Source: Malaya genurostris | Taxonomy: Eukaryota; Arthropoda; Insecta; Diptera; Culicidae | Assembly (NCBI RefSeq): GCF_030247185.1 | Contig: NC_080572.1 | Coordinates: forward strand, 172,180,975-172,244,974 | Direction of reading: 5' to 3' | Length of the DNA: 64,000 nucleotides | In this document: in pieces, positions 45,014 to 56,562 of the stretch | How the letters are laid out: every line of letters starts with the position of its first letter | How positions within the stretch are numbered: the first letter of the stretch is position 1 | Translations under genes and position numbers: made by a program | The notes under the pieces: model-generated | Told to the model about the DNA's origin: nothing | The model's database searches: none | What the model saw: the letters and a program-made list of their open reading frames with translations, nothing else

Positions 45014-46240
45014 TGACATGTTCACGATAAACCTATTCTAACATAAAAATAAATAAGGCGGGACAAAAGAAAGCAAAAAATTGTCCGGCCAAAGAGCTGC
45101 GCACGATGCGAAATAAATTAATTCTGATGAAAGAAAATATCATCAACAGTTTTTTGGGATCGATTTAAGTTCCCAAAAGAACCAAGAAGAATGCAAAAGA
45201 AAGGCAGCTATTCATTATTAATTTAGGGGCTATCCTATGTTTGTGCTTAGGGTACATAACCGTACCTCGGTTCAAAGTACGTCTGCTTTGCGGTTTATGT
45301 TGAGCTGTTGGACAAACCAATATGAAAAAAACTTTATTTCTATTTTTTATATTAGAGTACAAAAATTTTATCATTAATTGGTGATCATACTTCCGATAAA
45401 ATAAATTATAAATAAATTGGGTAAATTTAGAAAAAGTGCTCAAAAGAAGACAAGGGACATGTTCCTAGATATCTTTGCGTAGGATCAAAGAAGTACATTA
45501 TCTTAGTAAGTGACGGACTGTCCCTGAAACTAAAGCTTACATATCAATAGATTAATATCTATCCTATTACCTTAGCCCAGCTCATCTGTTTTCTTACCAA
45601 AATCCTGAAAGATGGTTCGTAGGTAGACACTGTACTCTCAGGGGTGTACTTATGAACTATAAACTTTCGTATCTGTTCACATATATTAGCACACATAAAC
45701 AGAAACCTCGGTTTCATTACAGGAATTGCTAGATAAATAACTGTTTAGTACTACATTATATCAGTAACACGTACCAAATTTTGCACTCATTCGGGTAAAG
45801 TAAGGTTAAACGTTGCTGAGCGCTGTGCAATTCCTTGCTTTGCCACGAGAACATATTTTTCTTTTCGATTCGTAGGAAACACAATGATGTTCTGAAATGA
45901 AGCGCAAAAGTGAGCTCTTCAAAATTCTATGAAACTTTTTTTTTCAATATGCATTGAGATATCTCTCGTGCGAGTGAAAATTTTTAACGATCATAACTGC
46001 GCACCGGATCAAAAGACTCGTTTCATAAATATAATACTAAATCTACTAAATCTACTAAAAACTAAATCAATGAAAAAATGAATGTAGTATATTATAAAAA
46101 TCATATACATATTCTTTTGATCACTATAAATCGAAATTTTACAAATGCTCATAAACAATAACTCCATTTTTAAAAGGGAACTAAGCATATCAGCGTGTGG
46201 AGATTGGCTTTAATTACAAGTTAAAACAACAATTAAAATA
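45014..46240. other. No gene recognised
   Basis: AT-rich DNA with one direct repeat of 'aaatctact' near 46030. Nothing else. Confidence 0.5.
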
Positions 46241-46248
46241 AATTATAG

Positions 46249-46758
46249 ATGCGGTCTTTCAAATTTAATTTTGTCATTAAGTTTTCTTGTTTTCCAAGTA
46301 GAATTCAACATTTTTGCCCACTATACATATACTTGAATTGCTTGAAAGCATTGTGTTATAACTTAGTTCGCTCTACGCTCGAACATGCCTCGGTTGTCTG
46401 GTCACCTTACTACCAAAACGATATCCAACGCACTGAAGCAATTCAACGAAAATATGTTCGATTCGCTCTCCGTCGGCTTCCTTAAAGATACCCTTGGAAC
46501 CTTCCAAGTTACCATGACAGACGCAAACTGATTGATCTCGATTCGTTATCTGTCTGTCGCGATGTTAGTAAGTCTACGTTGGTGACAGAATCACGAATAG
46601 ATTGCTTCAAGCTCTTACAGCTACTATATTTAGATATCCATCGCCGTAATCACCGAACTAACTATTGGTACAATGAGGCTTTTTCCAGTAAGCGCCGCCT
46701 ATTCAACAACTGTTCCAATTCATTCTATCACGAAATGTTGTCAAGAAATTGTTCCTAG
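46249..46758 (+). pseudogene. C-terminal end of a non-LTR reverse transcriptase
   Basis: Reads CLKALCYNLVRSTLEHASVV then WSPYYQNDIQRTEAIQRKYV and RFALRRLP, an in-frame TAA, then NLPSYHDRRKLIDLDSLSV, TNYWYNEAFSSKRRLFNNCS and a natural-looking stop at 46756-46758. This is the conserved tail after the RT thumb in several mosquito non-LTR families. 5'-truncated, as is common for such elements. The 3' UTR may continue to about 47060, where two 'aatgaacaaatacataa' units are repeated. Confidence 0.75.
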
Positions 46759-47114
46759 GGGTACTATCTAATTAGTTTTAGTTATTTTAGAAATACTATA
46801 TTTCAGTAAAATGTATGATTTGGATGATTGTATCAGTTGATGAAAAAGAAGAGGAGGTTCTATGCCTGTTGGAGAACAAGTTGGACAAAAACTAGCTTCA
46901 CCAGACTTTTCTCTACACTAAAACAACAAATGAACAAATACATAAATAATACAAATGAACAAATACACAAACCCATACAAAAAATCATTAAACTTAGTTC
47001 GCCGAGATCGCAAAACACCTCTGTGTTCGTAAGCAAAGTAAATGTGCACTTAATTAAAATGTAGAAGGTTAAAGGTTATTGTAATGCTAAATTTAAAAAA
47101 AAACATACTCTTAA
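46759..47114. other. Probable 3' UTR of the preceding retroelement
   Basis: Includes a tandem pair of about 25 bases ('aaatgaacaaataca') at 46927-46972. No poly(A) end or duplication was pinned down. Confidence 0.4.
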
Positions 47115-47204
47115 TTAACTGCACCGATTTTTATAAACGTAGATCCAAATGGAAGGGCTTGGAAATTCAAAAAAAAATTGAGTTTTATTTGAATCCGACT
47201 TCAG
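47115..47204 (-). repeat. R unit, minus orientation
   Basis: The complement of 'gaagtcggattcaaataaaa', 'ccttccatttggatctacgt' and 'ttataaaaatcggtgcag'. It is followed by module U, as if U had inserted in an R repeat. Confidence 0.55.
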
Positions 47205-47670
47205 TTGGCAGCACTGGAAGCACATTGCGACGCCCGAGTGTTGCTCTCAAAAAACTCTAATTTTATTGTGTATTTATCAACTTATAGTAGAATAATTGGT
47301 CAAAACAGTTATTCTGCGTGATTGTGCAGCAGTAACAAGTGCGAGTTGATTAGTGAAAAGTGCTAAAAGTGTTATATCTTACATAATGTTGATTCGTGAA
47401 GTTAAAAAATGTTCAAAGGATGGAGACTGATAATTTACTGCCCAAAATTGAACTATTTTAACTAATCGAAGCGCCATCTACATATGATTATTGGCGTTAA
47501 CATAGTCAAGCAAAACGAAAATAGGTTATAGTCGTTGTTCCAAAACAGTTAAATCTGAAGATGATTAAATTGAATGTTTGGATTCTTGCAATCATCTAGT
47601 GCATATGAAATGTGTGAAAATTTGCAAGTCAATCCAGCGATTCTGACTGAAAATCTGAAAATGGTCTGTA
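47205..47670 (+). repeat. Module U, third copy
   Basis: Contains 'cagcactggaagcac', 'gttgctctcaaaaaactc', 'cgaagcgccatct', 'atgtgtgaaaatttgcaagt', aligning with 42427-42790 and the split copy in Z1, at lower identity. A module V was not found next to it. Confidence 0.65.
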
Positions 47671-47689
47671 TCAAACTCAACCATGGTGG

Positions 47690-48135
47690 TGACCAAATAA
47701 ACTCGGTGGAATAATACCGGTTCCTACTTTCCGGCTCCGGATGTGCCCGATATAATTATAAAAAATTCCAAAATGATTTCTCAGAGATGGCTATAATGAT
47801 TTTCACAAACTTAGATATAAAAGTTCTTGATGTTTTGTAGTTGGCAGTGGAATTTCATCTGACTCTCGGCTTCAGAGGTTCAGGGTGATGTGTGCAAAAC
47901 AATAGAAACAATACCTTTTAATTTAATCAAAGATGGTTTCACCTATTGTCGTTAACTTGAATTCGAATGGAAAGTCTTGGGATTTTACAAAAAAAAAATA
48001 ACTCTTTAATTTTATATCCTACTTTGATTCTAACAGTTTCCTGTTTGTGATTCCGGGAATTGTAGTCAACAGCTTCAACACGGAAGTATTTTGGATTTCT
48101 CAACAATGGTTTTACCGATATTCATAAACTCTAAA
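47690..48135 (-). repeat. R units, minus orientation
   Basis: Complement units with 'gatttctcagagatggct', 'ttttcacaaacttagat' and 'cggttcctactttccggctc', then a further unit ending where the RTE copy inserted (48136). Confidence 0.65.
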
Positions 48136-48147
48136 TCGAAGTACTTA
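48136..48147 (+). repeat. 12-bp target duplication, 3' side of RTE copy 2
   Basis: TCGAAGTACTTA, identical to 51972-51983. Confidence 0.8.
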
Positions 48148-48158
48148 CTTACTTTACT

Positions 48159-51100
48159 TTAATAGTGCATTGTAGATTTCCAGGATAGTCGATCTTGAGC
48201 CGCCGTTTTACAATCGCTCTGTACTCCCGCTGCGCGTGCATCCTCTTCGATTGCGCATAGCCAGCGAGTGCGAGGTCTATCCCGCAGTCGACGACCTCTC
48301 CCAGGTTCTCTGCTGAAAATCACGTAGGCCATTCTCTCTTCCGGCATTCGTGCTACATGTCCTGCCCACTGTAGTTTGCCGTGTTTTAAAGCCTTCCAAT
48401 GTCCGCATCTTTGTATACTTGGTACAGTTCATGATTCATGCATCTTCGCCATTCTCCATTCTATTTTTTGCCGCCGAGTATTGAGCGCAGGATTTTTCTC
48501 TCAAAGACGCCGAGTACTCGAACATCTGTTTGCTTCAACAAACATGCTTCGTGGCAACAGGTAGTATCAACGACTTGTATAGAGGAAGTTTGGTGCGTGT
48601 GTGTAAGCTACGAGACTTCAGCTGGTTACGGAGCCCGTAGAAAGCCCTATTAGCAGCTACCACACGCCTTTTTACCTCGCGGCTAATATCATTATTGCAT
48701 GTCACTAGTGTTCCATATATCTTGGACTCGTTAACAATCTCGTATTGTACCCCATCTATCTACACCTCGGATCCTACACCATTTGGGCTGCCTCTTTCTT
48801 TACCTGCCACCATGTACTTAGTCTTGGTAGAGTTTATCGTCAATCCTATTCTCGCAGCTTCTTTCTTTAAGAGCACAAAAGCCTCTTCCACATCTCTACG
48901 ACCCACATCAATAATATCAATGTTGTCCACAAAACCAAGAAGCATATGAGACTTATTGATGATGGTACCGTTTTTTTTGCACGCCGGATCTTCGTATGGC
49001 ACCTTCGAGCGCTATATTGAACAACAAATTTGAGAGCGCGTCGCCCTGCTTCAATCCATCTAACGTCACGAACACATAGGATGTCGTACCAGCTTTCTTG
49101 ACGCTTGATTTCGATCCATCGAGCGTCGCACGAATCAGTTTAAATAGCTTTGTCGGAAAGCCATGTTCTAACATGATCTGCCATAATTCGTTACGTTTCA
49201 CTGAGTCGTACGCAGCTTTGAAATCTACAAACAGATGATGATTCCGCAAGTTGTACTCCCGAAACTTATCGAGAATTTGTCGTAAGGTGAACATCTGGTC
49301 CGTCGTTGAACGTCCTTCTCGAAGGCCGCATTGGTATTCGCCCGCAAAGTATTCTGCCAATGGACGCAGTCTGCCGAACAGAACTCTAGGCGGTATTGAA
49401 GAGTGTTATGCCTCGATAGTTTTTACAATCAAGTCGGTGACCCTTTTTGTAGATAGGGCATATGATACCATCCAGCCAGTCCGAAGGCATTTCCTCTCCT
49501 TCCCAGATCATTCCAATTACTTGGTGGAGTGCGTAGTACAGCCGCTCGCCTCCGACTTTGAGAAGTTCAGCCGGGATGCCGTCCTTCCCAGAGGCCTTTC
49601 CATTTTTAAGCTGTCTAACCGCTTTTCGTATTTCGTCTAGCGTGGGTGGGTGGGTTTACAGCTTGTCCATCATTCTCAATCCTTACTCTGTTCATGCTCT
49701 CTTCCGTTGATTGTTCATTCAATAGGTGCTCCTTCCACCTGGTAGCCACTGATGTATGATCGGTCAACAGATTTCCGTCTCGGCCGTTGATCATAACTGA
49801 TACGGGTGTACCCATTTTTCTCATGCTGACCGTTTTATAGTCGAGCGGGTCATTTCGCCGAAAGTCGTTTCGCCGAATGCCATTTCAACGAAAGTCGTTT
49901 CGCCGAAAGGGGGTTCTGATCCGCCGTCGGAATCGGCGGCCTATTGCATACAAACCTGTAACCGCCTCGTTTGTCCGGTCTACTCAAAACTAGGTTTAGC
50001 GAGGTCGGTAGGGTAGCGAGGTCGGACAGCACATGAACCAAAACGATGTGGCATAGCCGCATTAGATATTTTTTTCATGCTTACTTAATAAACGTACATA
50101 CATTTGCCTGGTAGATACACCTATGCAATTGCTTTGATGCTTAGTAGCTAATGGTCAACAAGTTTTCTTGGGAACTCCGTTCTGAGGTTCATGAATCAAT
50201 CTTTATTCAAGAGTACAAGAATCAATTTTTATTCAAGAAGTACAATTGTAGGTCAACAAAACGGGCGTTAACGCTATCATCTTTCATTTGTCTTTATTTT
50301 AAATTAATTCTAATTACGATTTTAAGACGATTTCAGGATTCGGCGAAATGGCTTTCGGCAAAACGGCTTTCGGCGAAATGACCCTGATCCGTTTTATAGT
50401 ACCTCCGAGCGTCGTTTCTAGCGAAAAAGTTCTGTGTCTTCGCCAGCACTCTTTCATTCTGTTCACGTTTCTTACGCCGGTGCAATTTTTTCTCAGCTGC
50501 TCTCAACTCCCTATATCGCTCTCTGTTTTGACGGATCGCCGCATTCGGCTTCGGGCTAGATTTTTTTCGTTTGTGACTCTCTGGCAGTCAATATCAAACC
50601 ATTCGTTATGTTGGTTTCCCCGTGTGCTCCCTAAAACTGCTGTGGCTGTTATATTGACCGCGTCGTGAAACTGCTTCCATACAGCGTTCAAGCCATCCTC
50701 GTTATGTCGTTGTCCGATTCGTTCGTCGAGTATTCGGGTGTATTCTTCAGATACAGTTGAACTCGAAAGCCGTTGTATGTTCAGACGCATGGCTTTCTCT
50801 CGTTTGGGATATGTGACGCTGAGCAATCGAATCTTGCATACCACCAGATAGTGATCGGAACCTATGTTTGGCTCTCGGAAAGTCCTAACATCGATAACAT
50901 CGGAGAAATGTCGGCCGTCTATCAAAACATGGTCGGTTTGTGAGCATGTTTCATCATTTGGGTGTCTCCATGTGTGTTCACGAATATCCCTAAGCGCAAA
51001 ATAGGAGCTACAGACCGCCATTCCTCTGGCTGCGGCGAGGTTAATCGATCTTAGGCCGTTGTCGTTGGTATATGAGTGGAGGCTCTCCTTACCAATAACT

Positions 51101-51659
51101 GGGCGGAAGAATTCTTCTCTTCCGACCTGAGCGTTTACATCCCCGATGATGATCGTAGGTCGTAGGTCTTGTCTAGACGCTCATAGAATTCGTCTTTCAC
51201 ATCATCGGGTTTGTCGTTGGTTGGTGCGTATGCGTTGATTAAACTGTAGTTGAAAAACTTGCCCTTCATCCTCAACACACAGAAACGTTCGTCCACCGGC
51301 CTCCACCTGATGATCCGTCACTGTTGCTTACCAAGTACAACAAAACCAACTCAGCTTTGTGAGTCGCTGTCGTAGATGTGGTACTTGAACGAAGTACCCG
51401 CAGTTGGGTCAACTGCGCGGAATTCTCGCTCGCCAGTGCCACGCCATCGAACTTCTTGAAGAGCCGCAACCTCTACATTAACCTGTTGCAGCTCTCGAGC
51501 AAAAAGGCTGGCTCGCGCAGGTTCCAACAGGGTCCTGACGTTCCAAGTACCGAGTTTCCAATCAGATTCCTTTAAACGTAGTCGTGTTGGTTGCCGATTT
51601 ATAGATTCTGTATTTCTTTTTTCGTTTTTCTTGTTGTTTGTTTTATTTCGGTATGCCAC
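48159..51659 (-). pseudogene. RTE-like endonuclease-reverse transcriptase, broken
   Basis: Endonuclease start LGTWNVRTLLEPARASLFAR and VEVAALQEVRWRG at 51351-51659. Middle QTDHVLIDGRHFSDVIDVRT with GSDHYLVV at 50503-51021. RT at 48760-49360: QCGLREGRSTTDQMFTLRQI, LFVDFKAAYDSVKRNELWQI, GLKQGDALSNLLFNIALEG. The catalytic box is LGFVDNIDII, so the second Asp of FADD is Asn and Ala is Val (48922-48933). C-terminal RPRTRWLCAIEEDARA at 48159-48347. Several frameshifts and the W1 insertion in the linker also break it. Dead copy. Confidence 0.87.
49842..50388. mobile_element. W1: foldback-like element with palindromic terminal arrays
   Basis: Inserted in RTE copy 2 with a 12-bp duplication CCGTTTTATAGT (49830-49841 and 50389-50400). 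Both ends carry arrays of the palindromic 11-mer TTTCGSCGAAA: four units from 49849 and three up to 50383, giving inverted ends GGGTCATTTCGCCGAAAG. Interior: 'ccgccgtcggaatcggcgg' (itself palindromic), a GC-rich block around 49930-50030, and a tandem pair of about 26 bases 'aatcaatctttattcaagag' at 50189-50240. No protein frame. Subrepeated termini recall Foldback-type DNA elements, but the 12-bp duplication fits no familiar superfamily. Confidence 0.85.
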
Positions 51660-51983
51660 CTTACCAGGGCTACGATACCTAGTCTCGTGATGGGGCTGCC
51701 ACCTTAGTTATAGCTGACGAGACACCGCGTTTCATCTTCAGCCGGCCGCTCCGGGTCAGACTCTGTTTTGGGCCGCCTCTAACATGGGGAAACAGGCGCT
51801 TTCCCCTTCCCTGTCAGCATACGACCATAGCTCCCACCGGGGTTGGTTACCCGATCTTCACTAAGGTTGCTCGCACCACAGCCGGCGCCGCAGGGAGGAA
51901 GGGATAGGAGTTCTGTATAAGAGGTGAATGATAGTGGGGTCTCAAGTTGCACGTTATACAGCTTTGCCGACTCGAAGTACTTA

Positions 51984-54499
51984 ATGAAAAATGGCATTAT
52001 TACACCCCTGAGTTAATTGAAACAGTTTTTAAAAGTTTTTATTAAGAGTACCCAATCGATCCCCTAAAATTTCTGTCTGGAAACAATTTTTATACTATTA
52101 AAAGGATACAAGTTACAACGATTAGTAGAAAGTGCATTCAAGAATGATTCCTTTTTGAAAAAAAAATCTAAAGTCTATCTCCCTCCAAGCGAAACAAATG
52201 GTTTGTGATGTGCGGCAAACGTGCAAAGTTTCTTCCAAATCGGAGCAAGATTCATTTTTGTTGTTAATTGCTGGAATTGCTAATGTATTTCATATTCAAC
52301 CAAAATTTGTCGATAGAGACTGTCCAGAACATGACATGGTTACGGAATCTAACATTATATTTTAATATATATGCGTTGATTTCATTATTAGATAAAGAAT
52401 TATTATTGGACTTAACTCAAATTTGAATGGCACATATTATCGCATGGAAGTAGAAACCATTATGATGATACGATTTATTATCATATGAAAACCAGTGCTC
52501 GATGAAACTTAAGATATGATCGTCCAACGGAATAGTCAATCTGTTGCTTTGAAACCGGTCAGAATTCACCTTGCATAAATCCATTTGAGTGAAACACAGG
52601 ACATCTTGACATCGTTCGGGATAGTAAAACATGCATGCGGAGAGCACAAAACCCGAACTGGATGTCGGCATCAGTTGAGCTACCTTAACTTTGGATCGAA
52701 TTATTCTGCATATTCCCTTCGGCTGAGTACAATATCAGAAGTCGAATGGAATCCTGTCGTGTATTTTGCGATAACAAAGGGAAATTCATTGACAATTCCA
52801 ACATACTGTCCTCGCATTGTAATTTCTCAATGCCCACCGGGCTTAGGAGACCCCAGTTTCCTCTCCGAGCCCGAAACATTCGACATCCACTTTGGCATAT
52901 ATTCATGCATGAGTTTCTAGAACATATGCCAACAGCAGAATCAGCATCCATTCGACCAGTCAGCCGTGCAACCAATCCGGCAAGTCCTGTCCCAACTATA
53001 GTCTCGGAGACCGACGAGCACACAATACACGTTCCTGACACATTGATGTCAAATGCAAATTAAATTTTCACCACATCATCAAAATCTATAACGAAAACGG
53101 ATTGATTGACAGCGAAAGCGCACAGAACAGCATATATGTTGGCAATGATGCTGCTGTTACTGCTGTTATTGGTGATGATGATGAAATAGAATTCTAGAAA
53201 AAAATATCGTAGGACAAAGAAAAAAAGTGCATGTCACATCTGCCCTCTTTCGTCTGCGATGTCAGAACCACTCATTCGCGAGAGGGATATTTCCAGCCGA
53301 ATGTTCATTCAATAAAGTGAAAATAATATTTCAACATCAACAGCACCGGGGAGGGGAGGTAGGATATTTGATTCACCATTCTATTTCTCTAATATAATAT
53401 AGTCAACAACGAACGCAGATGACGGTAGCGTTTGTGGGCTATGGTGGTTCAATTTTTTTTAATAACGATGTTTAACCTTTTGCCCTGTTCGCAGCGTTAG
53501 GCGTCGTATCGGACAGAAAGGACAGAACTGATAGCAGCAAGATGACTTTATCACTGAACATTTTCAAAGATTTATTATTGAAAAAAAAAACTGGAATCTA
53601 CATCTCAATAGCACGCACATGATCTCGCTTCCCGTTTTTATTCAGTAGATGCCCATGCTGGTGCGGGTGTCGAGGAAATTGAATGAAACTGTCGTATCAT
53701 CGTTAAATCGATTTTTTTGTCAAACACTCACTCGAACGTGTTGTGAAACCAAAGACGGCAGATTGTTTTGATGGTTTTATCTCGGTGAATGTTCCCGCTT
53801 TCATATTTCATCAATACACGAATTGCGATAATCTTCAATGTGTGAACTCAAATGAGTCAACTCCACCTGAATTCGAAGGTCGATTATTGGGGAAAATTAT
53901 TTTCAATAAAAACCTACAACGAACAGCACTACGGAGTTTTTCGAACTGGACGTAGAACTACAAAACTGCTGTCAAAATTATTGAATTTATGTTAGAAATA
54001 TTTGAGGAGCAGTGTTTTGCTATTCCACATATTACATACTTATTACTATCTATAAGAAATGCAAGTTTTCGTTGCTCTGAAAAGGACCGTTTTGTTTGTT
54101 GGTGTTGGTAACAGGCAATTTTCAGAATTTCTACGCAAGGAATACCATTTTTCTGCATATAGAAGATTTCTGAATTTGCCACACAACGTATAAGAAATTA
54201 TCATCTCCGTTAGAGGAAACTATGATAAAGGATTGAAAATTAGGGAAAACTTGACATTGTTCGTTTCTAGGTTAACAAGTTCCGAGTAACATTCAAATGC
54301 AACCGAAAGTTGAAGAGTTCCAGTAAACTTTATTATAGAAACGATGTATCTTAGCTTACGTTTATAGTAAGCAACCATAAACCGGGGACCGCTATATCCA
54401 AAGTCGAGCCAATCGACCCTCAACTAACAAGATCCAGTACAGTTTTCAGCTCAGTTACGAAGAGTTTCTTTTAACGACGGTTTGACACTTTTATCATCA
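51984..54499. other. Unrecognised DNA, possibly unique
   Basis: Between 52680 and 53065 open frames exist on both strands (105 codons plus, 118 minus) with GC-richer composition but no recognisable family, signal peptide or splice pattern I trust. Short 'gatgatgatgatga' and 'ctgctgttactgctgttatt' runs lie at 53140-53185. No repeat family seen. Confidence 0.45.
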
Positions 54500-55070
54500 T
54501 ACAAGGCAGTCATCAGAAGTCGGATCCACATAAAATTAAACTGCCACCTACGGAACTAACAGACGTTTCATTTGAATCTAAATTTATGAAAAGCAGTTGA
54601 GTCATCTTCGAAAAGTCGAAGCGAGATCCATTTTGGAATTTTTATAAATATTTGTGGTACTTGCAAAATCGCAAACCGTGGATTGGTATTGTCGAAGTGA
54701 GTTTATTTGTTCGTCATTCAAAGTTGAAGGTCTGGAAACTAGAATCATTTATTTGGTAGTTTCAAAAAATTCACTTCTCTTTACATGGCCTCTTATAAAA
54801 AACCACCCCTGGAATTGAAATTATTTCAATAATTAGCTGGTAATTTTGAGGCCTTCCATTTGAATCTAAGTTTGTGAATATTGAATGTCACTTTTTTCGT
54901 ATTTTTGCACATGTAGTTCCGCAACAAGAAATCTGATCCAGATATAATCCAGAAGTTTACATGGAACCAAGGAACCTTTAATTGGAATATAATTTTATGA
55001 AACTAGGCAACCAAAACTTCTAATATTCGATATTTTCAATCAAACAGTTCAATTAATCAGCATAGTTTTG
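54500..55070 (+). repeat. Dispersed repeat R, decayed units
   Basis: 'cagaagtcggatccacataa', 'tttcatttgaatctaaattt', 'gagtcatcttcgaaaagtcg' at 54515-54625, and weaker units near 54840 and 54910 ('gttccgcaacaagaaatctg'). Confidence 0.65.
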
Positions 55071-55369
55071 AAGGCGTAATTGCACGAGAGTCTCCATAGA
55101 TTGATCTATATTAGGAAACAACATCGAATACGCGAGCCACGAACATACACTCTGTCAGCTTTGATTTGGATTGGTCTTGTTTCCGACAAAATTATATCAA
55201 TAGCCCAAATGTATGCAATTATATGTTTAACAGTGTAACAGATTTCGATATTTCGACGAAAACATTTCATAAGGTCACATAAACCAATGAAAGTTTCTCG
55301 TTGTTTAACAAAAGCCACAACGCACTGGTTCTAGATCGTTGATTTCGTGTTGACACTCTCCCCATTGCT

Positions 55370-55720
55370 TTTTGAACCAAAGTTTGTGAAAATCGGTTCA
55401 GCCATCTCTGAGAAAAATTAGTGCACTTATTTTCACATTTTTTTGCACAGTTTACCCCATAATTCCGGAACCGGATTCAAATAATATTCAAGAATTTTGT
55501 ATGGGACCACAAGATCTTTCATTTGAATCTAAGTTTGTGAAAATCGGTTCAGCCATCTCCGAGAAAAGTCAGTGCAAAAAAACGTTACATACACACATAC
55601 GCACATACACACACAGACATTTTGCGTACTCGACGAACTGAGTCGAAGTTGGCCTCCGGGCCTCGGTTCGAAAGTTGGTTTTCACAGTGATTGCATAACC
55701 TTTTTATATGAGAAAGGCAA
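55370..55720 (+). repeat. Dispersed repeat R, well-preserved right end
   Basis: Two units with 'gtgaaaatcggttcagccat', 'attccggaaccgg', then a CA-rich run at 55585-55615, 'tttgcgtactcgacgaactg', 'ggcctccgggcctcgg', 'ttggttttcacagtgatt' and the end 'tgagaaaggcaaaa'. Best model of the family's right end in this window. Confidence 0.85.
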
Positions 55721-56119
55721 AACAGCAAAAGCGTCGAATCAAACGAAAATTCGATGAGAACTCCACTGATCGCTGTTACAAAAAGCGCTCTCGAACACGA
55801 TGGATACAGAATGGAATTGATAAGTTGAAAACAACACTGTCAAAAACTTAAAATTCAGCGTGAACAATGTAAACAAACAACTGATAACTTTGTTCGAATT
55901 ATTTGTGTCATTTAAGCCCTTTTGAAATAGATTTGAGCTTCTCCTTGCCAAATGTGTATGTATTATAGCTTCATTGCTTTATGATACTACAATTTTGCGG
56001 TTAAAGCGATAAACTTTTTTTCATCAACGATTTATTATTTTAGTTGGTTTGACGTCAAGCCGCCATAATTAAGTTCAGTTTTGCAATGACTGAGTGGAAA
56101 CATATATTGGAGAAGTCAA
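55721..56119. other. No gene recognised
   Basis: Nothing beyond low-complexity AT-rich DNA. Confidence 0.5.
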
Positions 56120-56562
56120 ATGAAAGAAAAACTAACAGAAAAGATGATTTATTGGAAACAGATACGCTCAGAAACTGGACTCGAACCTGCGTTCTTATGC
56201 ATTCCGTGCATACGCGCTACCATTTCCACTCTGTACCTAGTTATAGACACTCTAAAAAATAGTCAGACATGGTAGAACGTACATCGAACATGATCTACAT
56301 CCTGGCCGTCACCGGACTAGTGTTTGATGGACAGAGAAGAAGTTTGGATGTAAGGTATCGGTCGGGTGACGGCGAGGATGTAGATCATGTTCGATGTACG
56401 TTCTACCATGTCTGACTGGCGTTTTGAAGTGACTATAACAAGATTCAGAGTGGCGAAATGGTAGCGCGTATGCACGGAATGCATAAGAACGCAGGTTCGA
56501 GTCCAGTGTCTCAGCGTATCTTTTTCCAATAAATCATCTTTTCTGTTAGTTTTTTCTTTCAT
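56120..56562. mobile_element. Palindrome of two divergent tRNA-like units
   Basis: The arms 56120-56313 and 56365-56562 are inverted copies of nearly 200 bases around a loop of about 51 bases. The right arm holds a tRNA-like segment with Pol III box A TGGCGAAATGG (56451-56461) and box B GGTTCGAGTCC (56494-56504), both matching consensus. A stem TATGC/GCATA encloses a 7-base loop ACGGAAT, an anticodon-arm analogue. T runs downstream (56521-56526, 56550-56555) could terminate Pol III. The left arm carries the same on the minus strand with box A damaged by loss of two bases. Either two SINE copies inserted head to head or a foldback element. Confidence 0.85.
56449..56510 (+). promoter_or_regulatory. 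Pol III-type internal promoter (box A and box B)
   Basis: Box A TGGCGAAATGG and box B GGTTCGAGTCC lie 43 bases apart start to start, a tRNA-like distance. Acceptor-stem pairing is poor, so this is a tRNA-derived promoter rather than a tRNA gene. Confidence 0.65.

Larger units (their letters stand above)
48148..51971 (-). mobile_element. RTE-like non-LTR retrotransposon, copy 2, interrupted by W1
   Basis: The minus strand runs from a GC-rich 5' leader (51700-51971) to a 3' end of tandem AAGT-type repeats (48148-48162), flanked by 12-bp duplications. Without the W1 insertion it is about 3.26 kb, near the expected full length. It differs substantially from copy 1, so it represents a separate subfamily. 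Confidence 0.85.

Noticed and set aside
52685..53063. 105-codon plus and 118-codon minus frames
   Set aside because: Mutually overlapping, no family resemblance, no signal peptide or convincing splice sites; kept only as unrecognised DNA.
56449..56510. A genuine tRNA gene (serine-like anticodon position GGA)
   Set aside because: Position 33 is C instead of T, acceptor stem does not pair, no long variable arm, and the unit lies in a palindrome; a tRNA-derived repeat explains it better.
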